The notes under the pieces are model-generated. The model was not told where the DNA came from. It did no database searches and saw only the letters and a program-made list of their open reading frames with translations. Shown here in pieces: positions 55,507 to 63,990 of a DNA stretch of 64,000 bases. Position numbers and translations under genes: made by a program. Source of the DNA: Hymenobacter negativus (GTDB lineage Bacteria; Bacteroidota; Bacteroidia; Cytophagales; Hymenobacteraceae); NCBI RefSeq assembly GCF_017571495.1, contig NZ_JAGETZ010000006.1, forward strand, positions 1 through 64,000, read 5' to 3'. The stretch's first letter is position 1. Each line of letters starts with the position of its first letter.

Positions 55507-56214
55507 ATGTCGCCTACCATTCCCGGTGCTTCGGCTGCTACCGCCGCCTCCGCTACCAAGCCCCGCAAAAAAGACGGATTGCCCAAGTCTCAGCTCGCCC
55601 TCGCCACCCTGGGCGTGGCCGCTGCCAAAGCCTGGCAGGCGTCGGAGCTGCCCGCGCTGCTCTTCGTGAGCAAAGCCGCGTTCAGCGACCAGGCGACTGC
55701 CTACGCCGCCAGCCTGGGCACGGCCGATGCCGTGGGCGACGGCGCCAGCCCCAAGTCCAGCCGTCTGAAAGCGCTCGACAAGCTCATCGCCAAAAACCTG
55801 AACTTCGTGAAAGGCTACCTGGCCGAAGACCACGACGAGGACGGTGGCGAAGCCTACTACGCCGAGTTCGGCATTGTGCGCGAGGGCAAGAACTTCCGTC
55901 TGCCCACCGCCCGCACGGCCCGCGCCCTGGCCCTGGGCAAGCTGGTGGCCGCCCTCACGGCCCACAAGTACGACAAGAAGAAATTCGGCACCGCCTTCTG
56001 GCAGCCCATCGCCACCGAGTACGCGCAGCTAGCCAAGGACAGCGGAGAACTGCGCGGCGCCGCCTCCGACGCCGTGGGCCAGAAGAATGCCCTCGAAGCG
56101 CCCCTACGCGAGGGGCTGAGCTCGTTGGTGCTCAGCATCAAGGCCAACTACCCCGATGAGGATGCTCAGCGCGGCGTGCTGCGGGCCTTCGGTTTCCAGA
56201 AGGAGGTATACTAG
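55507..56214 (+). CDS. Hypothetical protein, helical
   Basis: 235 residues, Ala/Lys-rich, no signal peptide. Short Pro/Ala/Lys N-terminus (TKPRKKDGLPKSQ), then mostly helices (LGKLVAALTAHKYDKKKFG). I recognise no family. GC content equals that of the neighbours, so it does not look recently acquired. Confidence 0.6.
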   Translation: MSPTIPGASAATAASATKPRKKDGLPKSQLALATLGVAAAKAWQASELPALLFVSKAAFSDQATAYAASLGTADAVGDGASPKSSRLKALDKLIAKNLNFVKGYLAEDHDEDGGEAYYAEFGIVREGKNFRLPTARTARALALGKLVAALTAHKYDKKKFGTAFWQPIATEYAQLAKDSGELRGAASDAVGQKNALEAPLREGLSSLVLSIKANYPDEDAQRGVLRAFGFQKEVY

Positions 56215-56233
56215 GAGCTAAGCGTAAGCGAAC

Positions 56234-56372
56234 GATGGCGCGGGCCTGCGGGCCCGTGCCGTCTATTCGCGGGGCTCCGGGCCCGCAGGGGGCGCGCTGT
56301 TCGGGTATCGTTCAACTATTGCAGGCCTGGAGGCCTGCGTGTAGTGGGCACGGGCCGTAGGCCCGCGCCATC
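56234..56372. repeat. REP element left of the transposase (139 bp)
   Basis: Ends GATGGCGCGGGCCTGCGGGC and GCCCGCGCCATC form a terminal inverted repeat; inside are CGGGCCCGCAGG and GCAGGCCTGGAGGCCTGC hairpins and GTATCGTTCAAC. Same layout as the element at 56945-57092. Confidence 0.9.
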
Positions 56373-56407
56373 GGCTTTCTAGCACCTTACACATTACACA
56401 GGCTGCC

Positions 56408-56938
56408 ATGTCAGAGAAGTATAAGACGTATGAGGGCGGGCTATTTTTTGTGACGCTGACCGTGGTGGGCTGGATTGACGTGTTTACCCGGCCCGATTAT
56501 GCGGAGGTATTTCTGGAAAACCTGCGGTACTGCATCCGGCGCAAGGGGCTGCGGGTGTATGCCTTCTGCATCATGCCCAGCCACATCCACCTCATTGCCG
56601 ATGTGGACGACGGCCTGCTGCTGGCCCACGTGCTGCGCGACTTAAAAAGCTTCACCGCCAAGCGGATTTACGAGCTCATCGAAACCCACCCGCAGGAAAG
56701 CCGCCGCGACTGGCTGTTGCGCCTGTTGCAATTCTACGGCCGGCCCCACGGCCAGGTGTTCAAACTCTGGCAGGAAGGCAACCACCCGATTGATTTAAAA
56801 TCAACAGCTTGGATGCGGGAGAAACAGGACTACATCCACCAGAACCCGGTGCAAAGCCGGCTAGTAGATGAGGCCCAGCACTACCCATTCAGCAGCGCCT
56901 TCCCCGGCTGCGGCGTGCCCTTAAGCGAATTCCTCTAG
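56408..56938 (+). mobile_element. REP-associated tyrosine transposase (RAYT)
   Basis: 176 residues of the IS200-like/TnpA_REP family (Y1 transposase): YEGGLFFVTLTVVGW, FCIMPSHIHLIAD with the metal-binding HxH, LRDLKSFTAKRIYEL, and the nucleophile region REKQDYIHQNPVQSRLV. Such single-copy proteins cut and join REP hairpins as single strands and do not move as ordinary insertion sequences. Two copies of a ~140-bp element with REP features flank it closely. Confidence 0.9.
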
Positions 56939-56944
56939 CCCACT

Positions 56945-57092
56945 GATGGCGCGGGCCTGTGGCCCGTGCCAACTATGCGCGGGCCTCCAGGCCCGCAGAC
57001 GTCCGCGCCGTGCACAATCTATGCTCCATCGTTCAACGATTGCAGGCCTGAAGCATGCCAATAGTCGGCACGGGCCGCAGGCCCGCGCCATC
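56945..57092. repeat. REP element right of the transposase (148 bp)
   Basis: Starts 6 bp after the transposase stop. Ends GATGGCGCGGGCCTGTGGCC and GGCCCGCGCCATC; inside GGGCCTCCAGGCCCGC and ATCGTTCAACGATTGCAGGC. Matches the left element in ends and order. Confidence 0.9.
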
Positions 57093-57398
57093 TTTAGGAC
57101 TGCTTCAGGAGATGGACTAGCACCCGTTGTCAGCTGCTCCCGGTATTGGAGCGGCTGGAAGCGCCGACAATTACAACGACTTGGAAAGTCCTTTATGCAA
57201 GCATTATCACCCGGCCGCCACACGTACGGCCAATAATGCCGGGAAACGAGGCCGTGTTTAGCGGGCAGTAGGCGCTCATAGCAGTGCTATATATCAGCCA
57301 CTGCTACCTTAGCTGCTGCTAATTGCGCTGGTCATACAAAAGCCCGTTGTCCATCTCTGATTCAACAGCGGTACCTCCGGGGCTGTAAAAAAGAAAAA
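57093..57398. other. Intergenic region with one short hairpin repeat
   Basis: Contains a copy of the CAGCCGC hairpin family at 57131-57157 (CAGCTGCTCCCGG, GGAGCGGCTG). No gene seen. Confidence 0.5.
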
Positions 57399-57872
57399 AT
57401 GAGAAGAATAGTAACCGTCGCCGCCCTCACCGCTGTTCTGGGCAGCTTCCTATCGTGTGCATCAAAAACGGAGCAACCACTGAAAGCCGGTAAAGTGCCG
57501 ATAACCGGCACCTGGCAGCTTGTCAGCAGAACCGTTATTGAGAAAGGCGACACCGTGACAACCGCTAGCAGCAAAGACGAATCCTTTATCAAAATCATCA
57601 ATGACAGCCACTTCGCCTTTCTGCAGCACGATTTGAAAAAAGGCAAGGACACTGCTGCCGTATTCGTGGCAGGTGGGGGCCGGTATTCACTCAAAGACAG
57701 CCTGTACAGTGAGCATTTGGAGTATTGCAGCGCCCGAAACTGGGAGGACAATGATTTTGCATTCACTATTACGCTGAAAAACGATACCCTCACGCAAAGC
57801 GGAGTGGAGAAGGTGGAAAGTGCTGGCGTGAACCGAATTAATATCGAGCGCTACGTACGCGTGAAACCGTAG
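57399..57872 (+). CDS. Lipocalin-like lipoprotein
   Basis: 157 residues with lipobox LGSFLSC (Cys20). The mature part starts KVPITGTWQLVSRTVIEKGD, the usual opening of lipocalin-like proteins of Bacteroidota, and continues as a beta barrel (SFIKIINDSHFAFLQHD, GGRYSLKD). Ligand unknown. Confidence 0.7.
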   Translation: MRRIVTVAALTAVLGSFLSCASKTEQPLKAGKVPITGTWQLVSRTVIEKGDTVTTASSKDESFIKIINDSHFAFLQHDLKKGKDTAAVFVAGGGRYSLKDSLYSEHLEYCSARNWEDNDFAFTITLKNDTLTQSGVEKVESAGVNRINIERYVRVKP

Positions 57873-57970
57873 CTGCCTGCTGAGCCACGGCAGCTTCCTC
57901 AGCTACTGCCTTCGGTAACAGGTTTATTTTGGGCTGCTCCTGCTGGGGTGGCCCTGCGTATGTTAGGGCC

Positions 57971-58561
57971 ATGCAGCAGCAGTTACGAGAGCATCTGGAA
58001 CAAATAGTGTCGCTCACCGACGAGGAGTTTGCGCTGGTACTGGCCCAGTTTACCAGCCGGCAGCTGCGCAAGCACCAGTTTCTGATTCGGGAAGGGGAGC
58101 GGGTCCGCGAGATGTATTTCGTGGTAACCGGCCTGCTGAAGCTGGTGCACACCGACGCGACGGGCCGGGCCCACGTCGTGTCGTTTGCGCTGGAAGATTG
58201 GTGGGAGGGCGACTTTGCCGCCTACCTGGCCCAGACGCCGGCCACGCTGTCGCTGCAGTGCCTCGAAGACACGGCCGTGTGGTGCCTGCCGCTGGAGGGC
58301 TACGACTACCTCTGCCGCCAACTGCCCCAGATGGCGCGCTTTTTCCTGGTCAAGTTCACCCGGGGCGGGGTGGCTGCCCAGCAGCGTATCCTGTCGCTGC
58401 TGGCGTTGCCGGCCCGCGAGCGGTACGAGCTGCTGCTGCGCCAGTACCCCACGCTGCCGCAGCGGGTATCTAAAACGCTGCTGGCGGCCTACCTGGGCCT
58501 GTCGCGCGAAACCCTGAGCCGACTGGTTGAGCCGGGCCGGGTGCCCAAAATAGTGCGCTAA
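57971..58561 (+). CDS. Crp/Fnr-family transcriptional regulator
   Basis: 196 residues. Cyclic-nucleotide-binding-type barrel (FLIREGERVREMYFVVTGLLKL, VSFALEDWWEGDF) and a C-terminal helix-turn-helix (SKTLLAAYLGLSRETLSRLV). The nucleotide-contact residues of Crp are not evident, so the effector is unknown. The RidA gene follows within 100 bp and may be controlled by it. Confidence 0.85.
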   Translation: MQQQLREHLEQIVSLTDEEFALVLAQFTSRQLRKHQFLIREGERVREMYFVVTGLLKLVHTDATGRAHVVSFALEDWWEGDFAAYLAQTPATLSLQCLEDTAVWCLPLEGYDYLCRQLPQMARFFLVKFTRGGVAAQQRILSLLALPARERYELLLRQYPTLPQRVSKTLLAAYLGLSRETLSRLVEPGRVPKIVR

Positions 58562-58659
58562 GTCACAGGGATGAGGTGCAACTGGCCGGGACCTTTGCTT
58601 CCGCAACCTCACCCCGCGCCGCGGCCTTCACAGGCCGGGTGCACTTAACCGCCAACTCA

Positions 58660-59061
58660 ATGGAAAAGCGAGCAATTAACCCGTGGCAGTGGCAGGCGCA
58701 AAGCGCCTACCAGCAAGCCGTAGAAGTAACCCAACCGTCGGCCACGCTCTATTGCGCCGGCCAGGCCGCCATCGACGCCGAGGGCAACCCCAGCACCGGC
58801 GACATGCGGGCCCAGCTTCAACAAGTGCTCGGCAACGTGGAGCAGGTGATAACAACAGCCGGCTACCAGTGCCGCGATATCGTGCACCTGCGCGTGTACA
58901 CCATCGATACTGACGCGCTGTTTGGCGAAGGCGGAAGCTTCGACGTGTTCACCGATTGGGTAGCCCGGCACGGCATTCAGGCGGCCGCCACCATGGTAGA
59001 AGTAAACTTCCTGGCCTACGCGGGCCTGAAAGTGGAGGTGGAAGCCACAGCGGTGCGCTGA
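58660..59061 (+). CDS. RidA/YjgF-family protein
   Basis: 133 residues. RidA fold: TLYCAGQAAIDAEGNPSTGDMRAQLQQVL, IVHLRVYTIDTDALF, AATMVEVNFLAYAGLKVEVEATAVR. Canonical RidA hydrolyses enamine/imine intermediates with an Arg in the C-terminal motif; here that stretch (MVEVNFLAYAGLKVEVEA) lacks the Arg of the RVEV pattern, so deaminase activity is doubtful. Confidence 0.82.
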   Translation: MEKRAINPWQWQAQSAYQQAVEVTQPSATLYCAGQAAIDAEGNPSTGDMRAQLQQVLGNVEQVITTAGYQCRDIVHLRVYTIDTDALFGEGGSFDVFTDWVARHGIQAAATMVEVNFLAYAGLKVEVEATAVR

Positions 59062-59084
59062 TAGAGCCCAAGTGACCGGTATAC

Positions 59085-59125
59085 CCAGCCGCTGCCGTTG
59101 CCGGTAGCGGCTGGCTTGGTGTTAG
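59085..59125. repeat. CAGCCGC hairpin repeat (short copy)
   Basis: CAGCCGCTGCCG-TTG-CCGGTAGCGGCTG followed by GCTTGGTGTTAGGGG, a short member of the cassette-border repeat family. Confidence 0.7.
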
Positions 59126-59238
59126 GGGCGTTTATGTGCCAAGGGACAATGAGGGGAAACGCGGATATGGCTACCGCGAACCCGGCATGCCAACGTGGGC
59201 GTTGTGCTTACAGTAGTTTTGAGGTCAGTATACAGGAC

Positions 59239-59324
59239 GGGCCGTAGCGCGAACTTTCAGTTCGCGTCCCCACGACATTCGGTAATCGTTCCGGGACGCG
59301 AACTAAAAGTTCGCGCTACGGCCC
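59239..59324. repeat. REP-type palindrome, GTAG class (different inner arm)
   Basis: GGGCCGTAGCGCGAACTTTC with AGTTCGCGTCCC pairs with GGGACGCGAACTAAAAGTTC and GCGCTACGGCCC. Outer GTAGCG/CGCTAC ends are like those at 12881 and 26367. Confidence 0.85.
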
Positions 59325-59342
59325 ACTGGCTCCGAAACCGCT

Positions 59343-59660
59343 CTAGTAGGGCAGATTGGCAAATACACCGTTGGTAATCCGGGCCGAAACATAAGCCCCG
59401 GAGTTGTTGGTGCTGAAGCCCTCAAATGCGAACGTGCCCGAGAAGCGGCGTGGGGAGGCGCTGACACTGGTGATGACTAACGTGCCACTTCGGGGAGCAC
59501 CATTGTTATTCCCAATGGTGAAGTAACTCTGGTAATCGGCGGCTAAACAAGTCGCGTCGTAGGCTGGACGGTAGTACCAGCCGCCGGTGCCACTGTTGCC
59601 AGCACAGTGTACCCGGTAGCCGGCGTGAAGGTGAGCGTATAGCAGCCGGACGATACCTTC
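59343..59660 (-). pseudogene. Truncated, frameshifted remnant (DUF6252-like C-terminus)
   Basis: Reading right to left, one frame gives GCYTLTFTPATGYTVLATV and then runs into a stop, while a second frame continues with GGWYYRPAYDATCLAADYQS, YFTIGNNNGAPRSGTLVIT, SGTFAFEGFSTNNSGAYVSA, RITNGVFANLPY and stop. The latter looks like the C-terminus of DUF6252-type lipoproteins of Bacteroidota. There is no start or leader, so this is the broken end of a former gene. Confidence 0.6.
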
Positions 59661-59730
59661 GCCCGCCGGTTAACGAATGCCGGTTGTGGCCGCCTACCTT
59701 CGCGGCTGGCCCATAAGCCGTTGGCTTCCC

Positions 59731-60348
59731 ATGTACACCGCTCTCCTTGCGCACATTGCCCGCTACGTAGCCCTGACCCCGGCCGAAACCCAGCTGGTGT
59801 GCGACCACCTGACGCTGCAGTCCGTGCCGCGCAAAGCCCACCTGCTAGAGGCCGGGCAACCCTGCACCGCCAGCTACTTCGTGCTGCAAGGCTGCCTGCG
59901 TATGTACTTCATCACCGAGAAGGGCACCGAGCAAATCACGCGTTTCGCGCTCGAAAGCTGGTGGCTGGCCGACTACTCCAGCCTGCTGAGCCAGCGGCCG
60001 TCGCAGTTTTTCATGCAGGCAGTGGAGCCCACCACCGTGGCCGTGCTCGACCATGCGCGCCAGGAGGAGCTGCTGGCCCTGGTACCGGTGCTGGAGCGCT
60101 ACTTCCGGCTGGTGCTGCAGCGCCTGGCTGCTGCCGACCAAACGCGCCCCTTGTTCCAGTTCGGGCTATCGGCCGAGGAACGCTACCACCAGTTCAGTAC
60201 CTTGTTTCCGGGGTTTGTGCAGCGGGTGCCGCAGTACATGCTAGCCTCGTATTTGGGGTTCACGCCCGAGTTTCTGAGTAAGATTCGGGCCCGGCCCGGG
60301 GGCCATGCTGCCGGCAAAGCCAGCCATTACGAGCCCGGCGTTTCTTAA
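59731..60348 (+). CDS. Crp/Fnr-family transcriptional regulator
   Basis: 205 residues. Effector-type barrel (HLLEAGQPCTASYFVLQGCLRMYF, ITRFALESWWLADYSSLLSQ) and C-terminal helix-turn-helix (PQYMLASYLGFTPEFLSKIR). The family copy in Bacteroidota often lies next to a carboxymuconolactone decarboxylase-like gene, as here (67 bp downstream). Effector unknown. Confidence 0.85.
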   Translation: MYTALLAHIARYVALTPAETQLVCDHLTLQSVPRKAHLLEAGQPCTASYFVLQGCLRMYFITEKGTEQITRFALESWWLADYSSLLSQRPSQFFMQAVEPTTVAVLDHARQEELLALVPVLERYFRLVLQRLAAADQTRPLFQFGLSAEERYHQFSTLFPGFVQRVPQYMLASYLGFTPEFLSKIRARPGGHAAGKASHYEPGVS

Positions 60349-60414
60349 TCTAGGTTAAGGAGAACCAGCCGGGCGGGGGCGGAATTTTGTCACATACTTC
60401 AACCCCCACTTCTT

Positions 60415-60852
60415 ATGGACCAGCGACTTAATCTGGAGCAACTCGAGCCCAACGCCTACAAAGCCATGTATGGCCTCGTGAAATACCTGGGCACCACCCA
60501 GCTCACCACCACCCACCACCACCTGATTATGGTGCGGGCCTCGCAGCTCAATGGCTGCGCCTTTTGCCTCGACATGCACACCCGCGAAGCCCGCGCCCAC
60601 GGCGAAACCGAGCAACGCCTCTACCTGCTCAGTGCCTGGCGCGAGACCACTCTCTTCACCCCCGAGGAGCAAGCCATTCTGGCGATGACCGAAGAGGTGA
60701 CCTTCATTAGCAAGCACGTGTCGGCCGCCACCTACCAGCAAGGCGTGGCCGCCCTGGGCGAGCAGTACCTGGCCCAGGTCATCATGGCCATTGTGGCCAT
60801 CAATGCCTGGAACCGCATGAGCATTGCCACCAACAAGCCCCTGCCGGCCTAG
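60415..60852 (+). CDS. Carboxymuconolactone decarboxylase family protein (AhpD-like)
   Basis: 145 residues. The AhpD-like core MVRASQLNGCAFCLDMHTREARA carries the redox CxxC pair with the following His, typical of peroxidase-associated members. Helical throughout. It follows a Crp/Fnr regulator in the same direction, which suggests that this regulator controls it, probably in peroxide or reactive-species response. Confidence 0.88.
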   Translation: MDQRLNLEQLEPNAYKAMYGLVKYLGTTQLTTTHHHLIMVRASQLNGCAFCLDMHTREARAHGETEQRLYLLSAWRETTLFTPEEQAILAMTEEVTFISKHVSAATYQQGVAALGEQYLAQVIMAIVAINAWNRMSIATNKPLPA

Positions 60853-60881
60853 GTAGTAGCATAAAGCCCGATGGGAATCCG

Positions 60882-60925
60882 CTTCTTCCAGCCGCTGCCG
60901 TTTTGGTGGCGGCTGGTTGGCGTTT
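60882..60925. repeat. CAGCCGC hairpin repeat (short copy)
   Basis: CTTCTTCCAGCCGCTGCCG-TTTTGGTGGCGGCTGG, followed by TTGGCGTTTGGGG; a member of the family seen at 50199, 52207 and 59085. Confidence 0.7.
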
Positions 60926-60974
60926 GGGGCCGGGGAGTACCTTTAGGTTTTGCCCTTTTCAGCCCTTTTCAACA

Positions 60975-61292
60975 ATGCGTACGTTTCTGCTGAGCGCCGT
61001 TCTGACGGTGATACTTTCCCTGCCCGCCCTTGCCGCTCCACCGAGTGTGGTGCTGGTGCAAATACACTCCCGCAACAATACACTCACGCTCACGCGCGGC
61101 CCTCAGAATACACGGACCATTGCGCTGGGAACGCAGGAGGCCATCAAGAACTTTGAGCCGAATGCCGAGAAGCTCCTCGTCTTATTTACCGAGCTTTATA
61201 CCGACGGCTACGAGCTAAAGAACAGCACCGTAAGCAACATTTCGGCGGGTGGGTTTGATGAGACCGTGACGTATGTTTTCGTCAAGCCATAG
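60975..61292 (+). CDS. Small secreted hypothetical protein
   Basis: 105 residues with signal peptide MRTFLLSAVLTVILSLPALA. The mature part is a small alpha/beta domain (SVVLVQIHSRNNTLTLTRG, EKLLVLFTELYTDGYELKN, DETVTYVFVKP). No family recognised with certainty. Confidence 0.6.
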   Translation: MRTFLLSAVLTVILSLPALAAPPSVVLVQIHSRNNTLTLTRGPQNTRTIALGTQEAIKNFEPNAEKLLVLFTELYTDGYELKNSTVSNISAGGFDETVTYVFVKP

Positions 61293-61400
61293 AGGCATTT
61301 CCACCGTGGAGGACCTGCGAGCCCGGCACCGGGCACGCCGCCTGAGCACCGTATATTGTTCGCTCATATCGGCCGCTGCCGACCAATCTGCCACCTGATT

Positions 61401-61934
61401 ATGGAATCTTTTGCTACGCCACTCGCTAGCTCGGCGCAGGCCGAAACCTGGGAAGCGTATCCCCTCATCAGCCCCAACAAGTTTTTGGTGCTCTGCCTGC
61501 TCAGCCTGGGCTTATACGGCCTGTGGTGGCAGTATAAAACGTGGCGCTTTTTCCGACAGTGGCAGCAGACGGATACCTGGCCGGTGATGCGGGCGCTCTT
61601 CAGCCTGTTCACCTTCCACGACCTACTGAAAACCATCAACCAATTTGCGCGCTCCACCGGCGGCTATACCCCCATTGCGAACCCAGGCGGGCTGGCCTCC
61701 GGCTACGTGGTTCTGAGCCTGCTGACCCGGCTGCCCGACCCGCTGTGGCTCGTTTCCCTGGGCGCGATAGGGTTTCTGGTGCCCGCTTTCCGAGCGTTCC
61801 GCGATGCCATGCTTCAGGCGCCGGCCTACGGCGGCAGCCACCAGCCGCATTTCAGCGCACGGCAACTGATTGCGCTGTCGGCGGGGCTGGTGGGCTGGAG
61901 CCTCGTGTTTGTGGGCCTGATGCAGCCCGACTAG
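61401..61934 (+). CDS. Membrane protein, DUF4234-like
   Basis: 177 residues. Three to four hydrophobic segments; the first is followed by LYGLWWQYKTWRFFRQWQ, which resembles the start of DUF4234 proteins. The later segments are GYVVLSLLTRLPDPLWLV and LIALSAGLVGWSLVFVGL. Function unknown. Confidence 0.6.
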   Translation: MESFATPLASSAQAETWEAYPLISPNKFLVLCLLSLGLYGLWWQYKTWRFFRQWQQTDTWPVMRALFSLFTFHDLLKTINQFARSTGGYTPIANPGGLASGYVVLSLLTRLPDPLWLVSLGAIGFLVPAFRAFRDAMLQAPAYGGSHQPHFSARQLIALSAGLVGWSLVFVGLMQPD

Positions 61935-62120
61935 CTGCCCCGCGCCATCGGGGGCCGGCTACGCAACGCTCAGCGGCCGGGAATCCCTTCGGCTGGGATA
62001 GGAACTGCTTACCGTACCGAGAGGACGCGAAAGGCAACCGAGGTATTGCTCCCCCGCTTGCCCGCCCGGAGACAGCAGATGCAAGTGGTTGCCCAAAATC
62101 GCCCAGACCGCCCGAATAGC

Positions 62121-62166
62121 CATACAGAAAGCCCCCGCAGCAACTGCTACGGGGGCTTTCTGTATG
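62121..62166. terminator. Perfect bidirectional terminator
   Basis: CATACAGAAAGCCCCCG and CGGGGGCTTTCTGTATG are perfect 17-bp arms. It lies between the DUF4234-like gene and the convergent SDR gene. Confidence 0.93.
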
Positions 62167-62183
62167 GTCCGGGCCAGCGGCGG

Positions 62184-63065
62184 CTAGCCGGCGAAGTAGT
62201 GGCCCTGCTCCAAATCGGCCAGCAGGTCGGGGTGGGTGGGGTGCCAGTTTAGCCGCTGCTGCGTGAGCGTGCTGGAAGCAGCCAGGCCCAGGCCAGCGAA
62301 GCGGGCGATCCAGCCGAAGTGCTCGGGGGCTTCTTCGGCTGATTTCGACACCACCGGCACGTTCAGGTGACGGCCGATGACGGCGGCCAGGTCGCGCAGG
62401 GCAATGCCCTCGTCGGCCACGCCGTGGTAGCGCTGGCCAGCCGTACCATTTTCCACCACCAGCCGAAACAGGTGGGCCGCATCGAGCCGGTGCACCGCCG
62501 GCCAGCGGTTTAGGCCCTCGCCGATATAGGCCGCCTCCCCCTTCTCCCGGGCGAGCTGAATGAGGTAGGGCACGAAGCCGTGGTCGTTCACGTCGTGCAC
62601 AGACGCGGCCAGCCGCACCACCATGGCCCGCACGCCCTGCGGCACCAAAGCCAGGGCCGCCTGCTCCGAAACGCGGGCGAAGGCGCCGGGAACGTCGTCC
62701 TCGGTGGCCAGGTGGCCCGGCTCAAAGCCGGCCAGACCGGACGTCACCACCAGCGGCCGGTTGGAGCCGGCCAGTACGCTGCCCATCGCCTCAATGGCCT
62801 GCTGGTCGGTAACGGCGGCGGCTTGGTACTGCGAAAAATCGTGGTTGAACGCCAGGTGAATCACGCCTTCGGCCGCTGCCGCGCCGCGCTTCAGGCTGTC
62901 GAGGTCGTTGAGGTCGCCGTGCACCACCTCGGCGCCAGCAGCAGTCAGGGCCTGCGCCGACGCCTCGGAGCGGGCCAGCCCAAGCACCTGGTGCCCGGCT
63001 TGTAGCAATTCCTGCACCACGGCCGAGCCCACAAAGCCCGACGCGCCTGTTACAAAAACCTTCAT
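62184..63065 (-). CDS. SDR-family NAD(P)-dependent epimerase/reductase
   Basis: 293 residues of the extended/atypical SDR group. The Rossmann motif is KVFVTGASGFVGSAVVQELL; ARSEASAQAL follows, with Arg suggesting NADP preference. VVHGDLNDLDSL and GVIHLAF are typical. The YxxxK catalytic pair is not evident (the region reads VTSGLAGFEPGHL), which occurs in atypical SDRs. Substrate unknown. Confidence 0.82.
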   Translation of the reverse strand: MKVFVTGASGFVGSAVVQELLQAGHQVLGLARSEASAQALTAAGAEVVHGDLNDLDSLKRGAAAAEGVIHLAFNHDFSQYQAAAVTDQQAIEAMGSVLAGSNRPLVVTSGLAGFEPGHLATEDDVPGAFARVSEQAALALVPQGVRAMVVRLAASVHDVNDHGFVPYLIQLAREKGEAAYIGEGLNRWPAVHRLDAAHLFRLVVENGTAGQRYHGVADEGIALRDLAAVIGRHLNVPVVSKSAEEAPEHFGWIARFAGLGLAASSTLTQQRLNWHPTHPDLLADLEQGHYFAG

Positions 63066-63255
63066 AGAATGGAGTGTTTAAAGGATGAAATAAGTACGGC
63101 ACAAAGGTCTGGCCGTGAACCAACGCCGGCGCTGCGCGACGCAAACCATCTGCTGTAGAATTCAAACAATTGCGCCGTTTGGGGAAGCAGCAGGTAGGTG
63201 GGGTGTTGGTATCTTCGCGGGCCGGCTCTCGGCGTGCGCTAATGATAACCTTGCT

Positions 63256-63990
63256 ATGAGCAACCATTTTACAGCCGCGGCCCTGGCATTGGGTCTGGGC
63301 TTGTGGGCCACCTCGGCCGCCTGCGCCCAAACGACTGCCAGTCCCGCAGCCCCAGTACCGGCCGTGAGCGCGGAGGCCAGCGCAAAAGCCAATCAGGAAG
63401 TCGAACAGAAAGCCACCGAATGGGTAGCCGCGCTTCAGCTAAAAGACCCCAAAAAGGAGGCCGCTGTGCAGCAGGTAATAGCCACGCACCTGAAGGCCAT
63501 TCGGGATTACCACAACGCGCACCCCTACACCGAAACCCCGGCCGGCATCAACCCGGCTACCGGCAAGCCGCTGACCACCATGGACCGGCAGCTCATCACC
63601 GTTTCGGCCATGCCAAAAGCCATTCACGACAACCTGATGGCCGGCCTGCGCCAGCAGCTAACGCTCGAGCAGGTAGAGGCCGTGCTGGACAAATACACCA
63701 TCGGCAAAGTCGCCTTCACGCTGAATGGCTACAAATCCATCGTGCCCAACCTGACGCCTACGGAAGAACAGGTGATTCTGACTAACCTGAAGCAGGCCCG
63801 CGAACAGGCCGTGGATTTCAAGAACATGAAGGAGATATCCGCCGTTTTTGAAATCTACAAAAACAAGAACGAGGAGTACCTGAACACCCACGGCCGCAAC
63901 TGGCGTGAGCTGTTCAAAACGTACGTGGACGCGGCAAATGCCAAAAAAGCCGCCGACAAACCCAACGCGCCGAAGACCACCCAGCAGTAG
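63256..63990 (+). CDS. DUF3826 secreted protein
   Basis: 244 residues with signal peptide ending SAACAQ. DUF3826 hallmarks: VAALQLKDPKKEAAVQQVIA, VLDKYTIGKVAFTLNGYKS, IVPNLTPTEEQVILTNLKQAR. Mostly helical, C-terminal Lys/Ala-rich tail. In Bacteroidota these genes are often found near polysaccharide-degrading enzymes; here no such neighbour is seen within the window. Function unknown. Confidence 0.85.
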   Translation: MSNHFTAAALALGLGLWATSAACAQTTASPAAPVPAVSAEASAKANQEVEQKATEWVAALQLKDPKKEAAVQQVIATHLKAIRDYHNAHPYTETPAGINPATGKPLTTMDRQLITVSAMPKAIHDNLMAGLRQQLTLEQVEAVLDKYTIGKVAFTLNGYKSIVPNLTPTEEQVILTNLKQAREQAVDFKNMKEISAVFEIYKNKNEEYLNTHGRNWRELFKTYVDAANAKKAADKPNAPKTTQQ

